Under the pieces are notes generated by a model. It was not told where the DNA came from and did no database searches. It saw only the letters and a list, made by a program, of their open reading frames with translations. Made by a program: the position numbers and the translations under genes. A stretch of 64,000 bases of DNA from Gemmatimonadaceae bacterium (GTDB lineage Bacteria > Gemmatimonadota > Gemmatimonadetes > Gemmatimonadales > Gemmatimonadaceae): contig JBBJNV010000015.1 in assembly GCA_037721215.1 (NCBI GenBank), positions 35,001 to 99,000 on the forward strand, read 5' to 3'. Positions 1 to 7,815 of the stretch are shown piece by piece. The stretch's first letter is position 1, and each line of letters begins with the position of its first letter.

Positions 1-1
1 G

Positions 2-388
2 CTGGATATCGAAGTAGCCGGCAGTACGGCTCGAAGGCACATGATGCTCGTGATCGCCAACTCGCCACGCTTCGGGGGCGCGTTCACGATCGCGCCAGGT
101 GCGTCGGTGGTCGATGGCCAACTCGAAGCGATTTCCATTCTGGATGTTGCCGTGCACCGCAGGATTGCGTTGCTGGCAGCGGCTTCCCGGGGAGCGCACG
201 GGAGTTTCCGCGAAGTGACGACCAGCACATCTGCTGCCTTTGAGGTCAGGTTTACCGAGCCTCCATCCTACCAGGCCGATGGAGAGATTCACCATGCGAC
301 GTCACGCGCACTGAACATCTCCTGCTCTCCGCAGGCACTTCGTGTGCTTACCGGAGCATCGGGTCTCGCGACACGAGCCGGCAGGTGA
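2..388 (+). CDS. Diacylglycerol/lipid kinase family protein, C-terminal part
   Basis: The reading frame is open from the window edge, so only the last ~128 residues are seen. They look like the C-terminal beta-sandwich of the YegS/DagK/BmrU lipid kinase family. Visible are a hydrophobic strand followed by NSPRFGGAF, then APGASVVDGQLE, and later YQADGE before a short basic tail. In this family the segment packs against the nucleotide-binding lobe, which must lie upstream of the window. The product would phosphorylate a membrane lipid such as diacylglycerol. The family call rests on these three motifs alone, and the exact substrate cannot be told. Confidence 0.7.
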   Translation: MDIEVAGSTARRHMMLVIANSPRFGGAFTIAPGASVVDGQLEAISILDVAVHRRIALLAAASRGAHGSFREVTTSTSAAFEVRFTEPPSYQADGEIHHATSRALNISCSPQALRVLTGASGLATRAGR

Positions 389-506
389 TTGATTTTCCCA
401 GGGCGGCGCCGCGTTTGTAGCGCCGTCTGCTTAGTCCGGCGTTAACCAGTCAACAATTTTACCAGTGAGCCCCATGTACAGAGACGACATCGAGAAGCTT
501 GCGCGA

Positions 507-1835
507 ATGTTCAGGCGTCACCGCGTGTTGTTGACAATGGCCACCGCAGTCGTGCTCGCGTCGACATCCGTCGCTTCAGGCCAGCAGCAAGCCGCGCCCA
601 CAACCGTTCTCCGTGCCGCGCGGATGATCGACGGCACTGGAGCCGGCCCGGTTGCGAACGCGGTGATCGTCGTTACGGGCGACCGGATCGTCGCTGTCGG
701 GACGACTGCATCCGTACGGATTCCGGCCGGAGCGCGTGTCATTAATCTGGGCGATGCCACGCTTTTGCCGGGGTTCATCGACACGCACACGCACATCATC
801 GGGCGTACGCTTGGCGACCCGATGGCCGATCTGGCGGTCGTAAAGGATCACCGTTCTTACGGCGCGATCATTGGTGTGGCGAACGCCGAGAAGACATTGA
901 TGGCGGGCTTTACGACGATTCGCGTCGTAGGGTCGGGTGACTTCGATGATATCGCTTTGCGACAGGCAATCGATGACGGACGGATACCCGGGCCGCGGAT
1001 GCAAAGCGCCGGACATTCGCTTGGCATTACCGGAGGCCATTGTGATGAGAACGGATTTCGGCCCGGGCTGCTGGAAATGGGAGTAAAGGAAGGCGTCGCC
1101 AACGGCGCCGAAGAGGTACGGGCGTCAGTGAGATACCAGGTGAAGTACGGGGCGGACGTTATCAAGACCTGTGCGACGGGAGGCGTTCTGTCCGAGGGAG
1201 ACGCGGTCGGTGCAACGCAGTACACGTACGAGGAGATGAAGGCGATGGTGGATGAGGCCGGGAAGCTGGAACGCAAGGTTGCCGCGCATGCGCATGGGAC
1301 CGAGGGCATCAAGATAGCAACGCGGGCTGGAGTTGCCTCGATCGAGCACGGGTCTTTTCTCGACGCCGAGGGGGCGAGGATGATGGCGCAGCGCGGCACG
1401 TATCTGGTGCCGACGCTGATGGCGGGCGAAGCTGTTGATCGCTTTGCTCGCAACGGCGTTCTCAAGGGCCTTCGGGCGGAGAAGGCGATTGCCGCGGCGG
1501 CAGCGATGAGGAAAGGAATCCGGCTTGCTGCCGCCAATCGGGTTCCGATTGCGTTCGGAACGGATGCTGGGGTGATCCCTCATGGAACGAATGCACGCGA
1601 GTTCTGGCTGATGGTGGACTGGGGCGGGCTGACTCCGCTGGCCGCGCTCAAAACGGGGGCGATGAATGCGGCCCGGCTTCTGGGGTGGGAGGCGCGCGTT
1701 GGGTCGCTCGCTGTCGGCAAACTGGCTGATATTGTGGCGGTTCCGGGGGACCCTCTCAGTGACATCCGGAGCACGGAGCGGGTGGCATTCGTGATGAGAG
1801 GCGGCGTGGTCTACAAGGGGGAGAGCGCTCGCTGA
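507..1835 (+). CDS. Secreted amidohydrolase (imidazolonepropionase/prolidase-like)
   Basis: A metal-dependent amidohydrolase superfamily enzyme of about 442 residues. From the ATG at 507 the N-terminus is a good signal peptide (MFRRHR, hydrophobic VLLTMATAVVLA, Ala-rich cleavage region), preceded by GAGAAG about ten bases upstream. GTG 465 and ATG 474 are in frame but have no Shine-Dalgarno-like sequence. Family marks are the HTH metal pair in GFIDTHTHIIG (His94, His96), the candidate carboxylated lysine in GADVIKTCATGG, His in AAHAHGTEGIK and IEHGSF, and the catalytic Asp in AFGTDAGVIPHG. A final strand containing GKLADIVAVPGDPLSDI closes the composite barrel. Relatives hydrolyse X-Pro dipeptides or cyclic amides; the substrate is not predictable. 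It is a single gene, not obviously in an operon. Confidence 0.85.
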   Translation: MFRRHRVLLTMATAVVLASTSVASGQQQAAPTTVLRAARMIDGTGAGPVANAVIVVTGDRIVAVGTTASVRIPAGARVINLGDATLLPGFIDTHTHIIGRTLGDPMADLAVVKDHRSYGAIIGVANAEKTLMAGFTTIRVVGSGDFDDIALRQAIDDGRIPGPRMQSAGHSLGITGGHCDENGFRPGLLEMGVKEGVANGAEEVRASVRYQVKYGADVIKTCATGGVLSEGDAVGATQYTYEEMKAMVDEAGKLERKVAAHAHGTEGIKIATRAGVASIEHGSFLDAEGARMMAQRGTYLVPTLMAGEAVDRFARNGVLKGLRAEKAIAAAAAMRKGIRLAAANRVPIAFGTDAGVIPHGTNAREFWLMVDWGGLTPLAALKTGAMNAARLLGWEARVGSLAVGKLADIVAVPGDPLSDIRSTERVAFVMRGGVVYKGESAR

Positions 1836-1891
1836 GCAACTTGCAACGGGTGAAAGATCACAGTAAATCCAGTCAGTCGATAGTAACAAAA

Positions 1892-1921
1892 GACGGGCGC
1901 TCCCTCACGGAAGCGCCCGTC
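1892..1921 (-). terminator. Rho-independent terminator of tRNA-Asn
   Basis: A perfect 10-bp stem (GACGGGCGCT with AGCGCCCGTC) encloses a 10-base loop. Read on the minus strand it is followed by TTTTGTT, so it terminates minus-strand transcription coming from the tRNA-Asn gene about 30 bases upstream. There is no T-run on the plus side, so it is not a good terminator for the amidohydrolase gene. Confidence 0.75.
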
Positions 1922-1951
1922 CTGACAATATTCACTGGAGCCGCGTCTGAG

Positions 1952-2024
1952 CTCCCGAGGAGGGACTTGAACCCCCGACCCGGTGATTAACAGTCACCTG
2001 CTCTACCACCTGAGCTACTCGGGA
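1952..2024 (-). tRNA. tRNA-Asn (GUU)
   Basis: A 73-base cloverleaf on the minus strand. The acceptor arms TCCCGAG and CTCGGGA pair over 7 bp. The anticodon stem GGTGA/TCACC encloses CTGTTAA, giving anticodon GTT. The T arm contains GGTTCAAGTCC. The 3' CCA is not encoded. A plausible promoter lies just upstream and a strong terminator just downstream, so it is a single-gene transcription unit. Confidence 0.97.
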
Positions 2025-2035
2025 ATGGTCTCGGA

Positions 2036-2064
2036 AAACTAGGGTACGAGGATAGCTAAATCAA
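2036..2064 (-). promoter_or_regulatory. Candidate sigma-70 promoter of tRNA-Asn
   Basis: On the minus strand TTGATT and TAGTTT are separated by 17 bases, and the -10 box ends 12 bases before the mature tRNA 5' end. The match to consensus is moderate; position relative to the tRNA is the main support. Confidence 0.4.
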
Positions 2065-2132
2065 CCGCGAGTGCGCTCGCAGCCAGCGTTTTCGCACCAG
2101 TTCAGTAGATTCATTCGTGACCAACCAAAGCC

Positions 2133-2936
2133 ATGCCTGACCTGTCTCCCTCCCCGCACAGAACCACTGCGCTCGTGACCGGCGCTTCAATGGGCATCGG
2201 ACTCGAGCTTGCGCGACAATTCGCGATCCACGGCCACGATCTCATTCTCGTGGCCCGCCATCGAGAGACCCTCGAGACCGTCTCCAAAATGCTAGAGGCA
2301 CAGCACGGCGTTTCTGCAACTGTCATGGTCGCCGATCTGTCCGATCCGAATGCACCGGCGGCGCTGTTCGATGAGGTCCGGAATTCAGCCATTCATATCG
2401 ATTTCCTGATCAACAATGCGGGTTTCGGTCTTGGAGGAGAATTCAGCAATACCGACGGCAAGCGGGAGCTCGACATGATTCAGGTCAATATCGCGGCTCT
2501 AACTCACCTGACGAAGCTGTTTCTCCCTGGAATGCTGGAGCGCCGTGCAGGAGGAATAATGCAGGTTGCATCCACAGCAGCATTCCAGCCCGGCCCGCTG
2601 ATGGCGGTTTACTATGCAACAAAGGCCTACGTTCTCAGTTTTTCACAGGCGCTATCAGAGGAACTGCGCGGCACTGGAGTAACGGTGACTGCGTTATGTC
2701 CCGGCCCCACGGCAACCAACTTTGCCGACACGGCGCGGATGTCGAACTCCAGGCTTTTCGTGCACGCGGGCCTGGCGAGCGCGAGCGAGGTTGCCCGGTA
2801 TGGCTATGCAGCCACGATGCGCGGAAAGAGAATCGCCATCCCTTCAGTTCGCGACAGAGTGATGGTCCAGCTGGTTCGACTGACTCCCAGGGCAATGGTC
2901 ACGCGGATCGTCAAGGCGATCCAGCAGAACCGCTAA
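2133..2936 (+). CDS. Short-chain dehydrogenase/reductase
   Basis: A 267-residue classical SDR of the DltE/YqjQ-like type. The Rossmann nucleotide loop is GASMGIG (residues ~16-22), the NNAG motif is present (LINNAGFG, ~93-100), and the catalytic tyrosine-lysine pair sits in YYATKAY with a serine in ASTAAF before it. PGPTATNF follows the fifth strand. The substrate cannot be inferred; members of this subgroup act on small ketones, sterols or acyl groups. It is divergent from tRNA-Asn. Its stop codon overlaps the convergent uvrA stop by 4 bases, so the two transcripts are antisense at their 3' ends and there is no room for an intergenic terminator. Confidence 0.85.
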   Translation: MPDLSPSPHRTTALVTGASMGIGLELARQFAIHGHDLILVARHRETLETVSKMLEAQHGVSATVMVADLSDPNAPAALFDEVRNSAIHIDFLINNAGFGLGGEFSNTDGKRELDMIQVNIAALTHLTKLFLPGMLERRAGGIMQVASTAAFQPGPLMAVYYATKAYVLSFSQALSEELRGTGVTVTALCPGPTATNFADTARMSNSRLFVHAGLASASEVARYGYAATMRGKRIAIPSVRDRVMVQLVRLTPRAMVTRIVKAIQQNR

Positions 2937-5770
2937 CGTGCCAGCGCCAGGCGCTCCTCGGCCGGCACTGGGAGGGCGGTTTTTTTCAACAGGGGGGCAA
3001 GCCACCTTCCGGTGTGCGACTCGGGCACAGCGGCGACCGCTTCAGGCCGGCCCATTGCAACCAGCTTACCTCCGCCGACGCCGCCTTCCGGGCCGAGGTC
3101 GATTACCCAGTCGGCGAGCTTTATCACTTCAAGGTTGTGCTCGATCAACAGCAGCGTGTGGCCCTGATCGATCAGCCGGTCGATCACTTCCGCCAACTTG
3201 CGGATGTCATCGAGATGGAGGCCAGTTGTCGGCTCATCCATGATATATAGTTTGCGCCCGCGCTTTCTCGTCGAAAGAGACAACTCCCGCGCAATCTTCA
3301 CACGTTGGGCTTCGCCACCGGAAAGATTTGTGGCGGGCTGGCCAAGTCGCAGATAACCGAGCCCCACCTGCTGGAGCTGCCAAAGCGCCTGACCGAGTTT
3401 TTCTTCACGCGGGAAGAATCGGATTGCCTGATCGACCGTCAGCTCCAGCACCTGGGCGATGTTCCGCCCGCTGACTTTGACATCGAGAACCTCCGGCTTG
3501 TACCTCGCTCCACCACATGCATCGCAGGGTACATGCACGTCGGCCATGAAAACCATTTCGACTTCGATCGACCCTGCGCCTTCACACTCTTCGCAACGGC
3601 CGCCCACGACGTTGAAGCTGAACGTGCCAGGCAAATACTTGCGCTGGCGGGCGAGCGGGGCGTCGGCGAAGATGCACCGGATCTGGTCAAATGCCTTGAT
3701 GTACGTCACCGGGTTCGACCGGGGCGAGCGGCCAATCGGGCTCTGGTCGATCATCACGACCTCGTCGATTCCCTCGCAGCCGGTGATGCTCGAGAACGCA
3801 CCCACCGATTCGCCCAGGTGCCGCTTGGCGCTGTGTCCACCATTGAGATGGGTTTCGAGTGCGCGGTACAGCACGTCATGCACGAGCGTGCTTTTTCCAG
3901 AGCCCGATACGCCCGTGACAACCGTGAGTGCGCCGAGGGGCACGCGGATGCTGACGTCCTGAAGGTTATGCTCGGTGGCCCCGGAGAGCGTTATCCACCG
4001 CGGGCCCGTTCTTCTGCGTTCGGCGGGCAGGGGGATCTCCTTTGCACCCGTGAGATACTGACCTGTCAGCGGGCTCTCGTTGATTCGTGAAATGGGGCCG
4101 GAGAAAACAATCCTGCCCCCATGCTCCCCGCTCCCCGGGCCAAGCTCCACCATGTAATCGGCTGCCTCGATTGCGGCAGGATCATGCTCGACCACGAGTA
4201 CCGTATTGCCAGCATCCCTGAGCCGCTGCAGCAGGCCGAGTAGTCGGCTCATGTCCCGGGAATGCAATCCAATCGAGGGTTCGTCGAGGACATAGAGCGT
4301 ATCGACCAGTTGCGAACCGAGCGAGTTGGCCAGACCGATTCGCTGAGCCTCGCCGCCCGACAGTGTCCGTGTCGCGCGGTTGAGCGATAGATAATCGAGG
4401 CCCACATCGCGGAGGAAACGAACGCGGTCTCGTGCTTCGCGCAGAATCGCGTCGGCGATGTGTTGCTCGAACTGCGACAGCGACAGTGCATCGAGCCAGG
4501 CACTCAACGAACCAATCGACATTCCGGCAACTTCGGCGATGGTGCGGTCGGCGACACGAACGTTCAATGCCGCTGGCTTGAGCTTCGAGCCCATGCACAC
4601 CGCACATGGCTGCGCCGTCTGATACTGCCGCAGAAAAATACGGATGTACTGCTTGTACTTCTTTTCCTCGAGCTCGTGCAGAAAGGGCACGATTCCCTTG
4701 TAACCGCGCGTCTTCGAATTGAGGAGAAACTCATGCTGATCTTCAGAAAGATCCTGCCAGGCACGGTCCATCGGAATTTTTTCGCGGCGCGCATAATCGG
4801 CGAGGGCGCGGCGCTTGTTGTCATACCGCGGTTTTGTCCACGGATCGATGGCGCCATCGCGGAGAGTGCGCGACGGGTCGGGTACGATGAGTGTCAGATC
4901 GTACTCAAGCGTAGCGCCGAACCCGTTGCACTTTTCGCATGCGCCGCGGGGATTGTTGAACGAGAACAGTTGCGGAGAGGGGGAGGGCGCCTGCGTTCCG
5001 TCGTAAGGACACTCGAACCGTTCAGTAAAGCGCAGCTGCTCGTCGTTATCCGCGAGAATTATGACGCACTCGCCATCTCCGTCGGCGAAGGCCGTGCCTA
5101 CCGCGTCACTCAGACGGCCGGCGACCACATCAGAAACGGCCAGCCGGTCGACTACCACCAGCACCGCCGGAGACGCGGCAAGATCGATGCGCTCAGCGTC
5201 GACATCATCGAGATGTATCACTCGCTTGTCAACGCTGACCCTCAGGAACCCCTGTGCACGCAGATTTTCGGCGACCACTTTGTGTGTAACCAGCGCCGAA
5301 ATCCTGAGCGGGAACGCTACGTGAAACCTGGTTCCCGCCGGAAGTTTGAGCACGGTGTCGGATACTGACTGAACCGTGTCGGGTTTAAGCTCGCCCCCGC
5401 AAAGTTGACAGTGGGTGTGTCCTACGCGGGCCCAGAGCAACCGCAGGTAGTCGTAGATTTCCGTGGCGGTTCCGACCGTCGAGCGGGATGTCCTCGTTGG
5501 ATTCCGCTGCTCGATGGCGACGGCAGGTGAGAGACCGTCGATCGAATCGACATCGGGTTTCTCCATCCTTTCCAGAAATTGCCTGGCGTAGGCTGAAAGC
5601 GATTCGACGTATCGGCGCTGGCCTTCGGCGTAGATGGTGTCGAATGCGAGGGAAGACTTGCCCGAGCCGGACGGGCCGGTAATGACGGTGAGTGTGCGTC
5701 TCGGGATTTCGAGATCGAACCCCTTCAAATTGTGTTGTCGGGCGCCGCGGATGACTATGCTGTCCTTCAC
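2933..5770 (-). CDS. uvrA: Excinuclease ABC subunit A
   Basis: Full-length UvrA (945 aa), the damage-sensing ATPase of nucleotide excision repair that loads UvrB on DNA. There are two ABC modules. The first has Walker A GPSGSGKSSLAFDT near residue 33 and signature LSGGEAQRIGLA; the second has GVSGSGKSTLVHDV and LSGGEAQRVKIA, with Walker B LYIMDEPTTGLH. The UvrA zinc modules are visible as CQLCGG, CEKCNGFG, CAVCMGSKLKP and CEECEGAG...CDACGGARY. The start is the GTG at 5770 (MKDSIVIRGARQHNLKG), which matches the family N-terminus. I saw no convincing LexA box in the 111 bases upstream. It converges on the SDR gene with a 4-base overlap. Confidence 0.98.
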   Translation of the reverse strand: MKDSIVIRGARQHNLKGFDLEIPRRTLTVITGPSGSGKSSLAFDTIYAEGQRRYVESLSAYARQFLERMEKPDVDSIDGLSPAVAIEQRNPTRTSRSTVGTATEIYDYLRLLWARVGHTHCQLCGGELKPDTVQSVSDTVLKLPAGTRFHVAFPLRISALVTHKVVAENLRAQGFLRVSVDKRVIHLDDVDAERIDLAASPAVLVVVDRLAVSDVVAGRLSDAVGTAFADGDGECVIILADNDEQLRFTERFECPYDGTQAPSPSPQLFSFNNPRGACEKCNGFGATLEYDLTLIVPDPSRTLRDGAIDPWTKPRYDNKRRALADYARREKIPMDRAWQDLSEDQHEFLLNSKTRGYKGIVPFLHELEEKKYKQYIRIFLRQYQTAQPCAVCMGSKLKPAALNVRVADRTIAEVAGMSIGSLSAWLDALSLSQFEQHIADAILREARDRVRFLRDVGLDYLSLNRATRTLSGGEAQRIGLANSLGSQLVDTLYVLDEPSIGLHSRDMSRLLGLLQRLRDAGNTVLVVEHDPAAIEAADYMVELGPGSGEHGGRIVFSGPISRINESPLTGQYLTGAKEIPLPAERRRTGPRWITLSGATEHNLQDVSIRVPLGALTVVTGVSGSGKSTLVHDVLYRALETHLNGGHSAKRHLGESVGAFSSITGCEGIDEVVMIDQSPIGRSPRSNPVTYIKAFDQIRCIFADAPLARQRKYLPGTFSFNVVGGRCEECEGAGSIEVEMVFMADVHVPCDACGGARYKPEVLDVKVSGRNIAQVLELTVDQAIRFFPREEKLGQALWQLQQVGLGYLRLGQPATNLSGGEAQRVKIARELSLSTRKRGRKLYIMDEPTTGLHLDDIRKLAEVIDRLIDQGHTLLLIEHNLEVIKLADWVIDLGPEGGVGGGKLVAMGRPEAVAAVPESHTGRWLAPLLKKTALPVPAEERLALAR

Positions 5771-5881
5771 ATTGTCAATCTATCGCGTGTTCAGGGCTAA
5801 CAGTGTTGGGCCGATACGGCACGTTGCAGCGGCGACAAATCCGGTCGACACAACAAACCGGAAGTACAAATTGGTGCCTTG

Positions 5882-6142
5882 TCAGATACGCCGAACGAGG
5901 CGCCCAATGAGGAGAAGGACGATGGCGCCAAGAGTCGCAAGGGCGACCGATCTGAAATCGAAGGTACCGGCGTTCACTGCACCCCATCCAAACCTTGTTC
6001 CGACGAAGCCGCCGATGAAAGCCCCGATGATGCCAAGAAGTATGGTGATGATACAGCCCGAAGGGTCCCGCCCTGGCACCAGGAACTTGGCCAGTGTTCC
6101 AGCTACCAGGCCAAGCAGAATCCAGTAGAGCCAGAGCGGCAA
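5882..6142 (-). CDS. GlsB/YeaQ/YmgE-type small membrane protein (copy 1)
   Basis: An 86-residue protein of the transglycosylase-associated (YeaQ/YmgE/GlsB) family. It has three hydrophobic helices separated by the glycine-rich turn typical of the family: GLVAGTLAKFLVPGRDPSG, then a second helix with GIIGAFIGGFVG, and a third ending LIGRLVRRI. The family consists of inner-membrane stress-associated proteins whose biochemical role is unknown. It lies 35 bases downstream of a paralogue on the same strand, so the pair is probably co-transcribed. Confidence 0.85.
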   Translation of the reverse strand: MPLWLYWILLGLVAGTLAKFLVPGRDPSGCIITILLGIIGAFIGGFVGTRFGWGAVNAGTFDFRSVALATLGAIVLLLIGRLVRRI

Positions 6143-6177
6143 GCTAACCCTCCGTCACCCTTATGAAGCGAAAAGCG

Positions 6178-6444
6178 TTACGGAACGCGGCTTCGGCCGC
6201 GTGTGGTCATGCGGTAGATCCAGAGGAGAATCAGGGCGCCGACAATCGATAGCAGAAGACTCTGCCACGAGAATCCCTGAAGACCCGTGCCCAGCAAAGT
6301 GCTGCCGAGGAAACCGCCAATGACGGCACCGACAATTCCGATGATCATCGTGACGATGATTCCGCCAGGGTCGTTGCCCGGCATAACTGCCTTGGCGATC
6401 GCACCGGCGATCAAACCAAGAACGATCCATGCGAGAATACTCAT
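6178..6444 (-). CDS. GlsB/YeaQ/YmgE-type small membrane protein (copy 2)
   Basis: An 88-residue paralogue of the downstream gene with the same three-helix plan: GLIAGAIAKAVMPGNDPGG, then IIGIVGAVIGGFLGS, then a helix with VGALILLWIY and a basic tail TTRGRSRVP. The start is fixed at the ATG at 6444 by a strong GGAGGAG six to seven bases upstream. An in-frame extension to 6702 is open but has no family similarity. Function is unknown beyond association with stress responses in the family. Confidence 0.87.
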   Translation of the reverse strand: MSILAWIVLGLIAGAIAKAVMPGNDPGGIIVTMIIGIVGAVIGGFLGSTLLGTGLQGFSWQSLLLSIVGALILLWIYRMTTRGRSRVP

Positions 6445-6762
6445 TTCTCCTCCGAAGGGTGGTTGGCAATCAGAAATCTGGATTGCAAGACTGAGGGAAG
6501 TGCAACCTGCGTACCACTCCCAGACCGCCAGGGCTTGGTGCCCGCTGTGGGTACCATACCGCTCAATAGCGCGTCCCGCAACCCTGGAGAGCAATACGGG
6601 GTTGTGAGCCCGGATGTTGCAAATCGCCCGCGCCTCGCCGCGCGCGGTTCTGCGCTTGCCGCTTCCCCAGGCTCTGCGGTAACTTGGTTCACTCAAACCC
6701 AATTACAAGCGAGATCATTCCTTGATTCCTTCTTGCCCGCCACAGGCGGGGAGTGCGCGTTA
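6445..6762. other. Divergent intergenic region between the YmgE pair and the PP2C gene
   Basis: About 318 bases without a supported gene. Reading frames here are open on both strands but the translations resemble nothing. It should hold promoters for both flanking units. The only clear structure is a 6-bp inverted repeat CCCGCC/GGCGGG around ACA at 6736-6750, directly before the GGGGAG preceding the PP2C start. Confidence 0.5.
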
Positions 6763-7557
6763 GTGCATCTGGCCGTTTCAGCACAAACAGATACGGGCAA
6801 ACTGCGAAAGGGGAACGAGGACAACCTCTACGTAAGCGCAAATGAGTATCGCGGCCTGTTCATAGTCGCCGATGGAATGGGTGGCCACGCCGCTGGTGAA
6901 GTGGCGAGCCAGATGGCCGTCGACTTCATCTCGAGCGAGCTCTCCGATCTCAATGATCTTGCGGCGGAGGGGTCGGGCCCCCGGTTATCCGACACGCTCC
7001 GGTCGGCCAATCGCAAGGTTTTCGAGCGAACCAGACGTGAGCTCGAGAAGACCGGGATGGGGAGCACTGCATCGGCGTTGCTTATCTCGGATTCGAGATA
7101 TCTGATTGGGCACGTAGGCGACTCGCGAATCTACCTGGTCCGCGATGGCGCGATGCGCCAGCTGACGCGCGATCATTCGCTGGTTCAGGAACAGGTCGAC
7201 GCAGGTCTGATCACTGCCGAGCAGGCCCGGCATCATCCTCAAAGCAACGTCATCACGTGCTGCATAGGGATGAGCAGCGACATCGAGCCGGACATACTGA
7301 CCGGCGAAACGCATGTCGGCGACGTTTTTCTATTGGCCAGTGACGGGCTAACCGGGATGGTGGAAGACCGCCGCCTCCAGCAGCTGCTTCAGTCGCGCGC
7401 TGAACCAGAGCGGATCGTGAGAGCGATGATCTCCGACGCGAACAACAATGGCGGCATCGACAACATTACCGCCATCGTGGTGAAGGTCATCACTGCGGAT
7501 ACTCGGTTTGTTACAGGAGACGTCACACCGGTCCCCCAGGGCCGGGTGCATGGCTGA
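6763..7557 (+). CDS. PP2C-family serine/threonine phosphatase (Stp1/PrpC type)
   Basis: A stand-alone bacterial PP2C (PPM) phosphatase of about 264 residues that removes phosphate from Ser/Thr, usually reversing a Hanks-type kinase. The PPM motifs run in order: RKGNEDN, FIVADGMGGHAAGE with the metal-binding Asp, GDSRIYLVRDG, LLASDGLTG, and GGIDNITAIVV. The start is taken as GTG 6763, nine bases after GGGGAG, because the motif with RKGNEDN normally lies within 20 residues of the N-terminus. The frame continues upstream to 6463 but that stretch shows no PP2C features. No kinase is adjacent. The last 8 bases overlap a small downstream gene. Confidence 0.92.
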   Translation: MHLAVSAQTDTGKLRKGNEDNLYVSANEYRGLFIVADGMGGHAAGEVASQMAVDFISSELSDLNDLAAEGSGPRLSDTLRSANRKVFERTRRELEKTGMGSTASALLISDSRYLIGHVGDSRIYLVRDGAMRQLTRDHSLVQEQVDAGLITAEQARHHPQSNVITCCIGMSSDIEPDILTGETHVGDVFLLASDGLTGMVEDRRLQQLLQSRAEPERIVRAMISDANNNGGIDNITAIVVKVITADTRFVTGDVTPVPQGRVHG

Positions 7558-7750
7558 TGAAGCGGCAAATGAAGTTTCCGATTGCGTTTCCGGGGTCGCA
7601 GAACTGTACCTCGGGAATATCCTGTATGCTCTCGAACTGGCAGCAATGGGCCTCGACGAACAGCAGAAACCGGCCGATGCTGCATTCTACAGGGGCATTG
7701 CCCGCAAGCTTGCCGAAGCGCGGGGCAGGGACTCCGGTAAACGGGCATAG
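7550..7750 (+). CDS. Small acidic protein overlapping the PP2C gene
   Basis: A 66-residue product starting at the ATG 7550, inside the last codons of the phosphatase gene (8-base overlap), which suggests translational coupling. The sequence is mostly helical and begins MADEAANEVSDCVSG. A central segment is VAELYLGNILYALELAAMG and the tail is basic. I recognise no family. The overlap and compact composition make it more likely real than chance. It could be a phosphatase partner, but nothing in the sequence shows this. Confidence 0.5.
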   Translation: MADEAANEVSDCVSGVAELYLGNILYALELAAMGLDEQQKPADAAFYRGIARKLAEARGRDSGKRA

Positions 7751-7815
7751 GACTCGCAACACGCAATAGCGCCGTCGTGTCAGCCGGCATTTCTCACCTC
7801 GAGTCGGAGCATCGT

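Noticed and set aside
394..450. GC-rich hairpin after the lipid kinase gene as a terminator
   Set aside because: CGGCGC/GCGCCG can pair, but no T-run follows, so it is not supported as a rho-independent terminator.
6463..6762. 100-residue upstream extension of the PP2C frame
   Set aside because: No PP2C features; the first catalytic motif should be close to the N-terminus.
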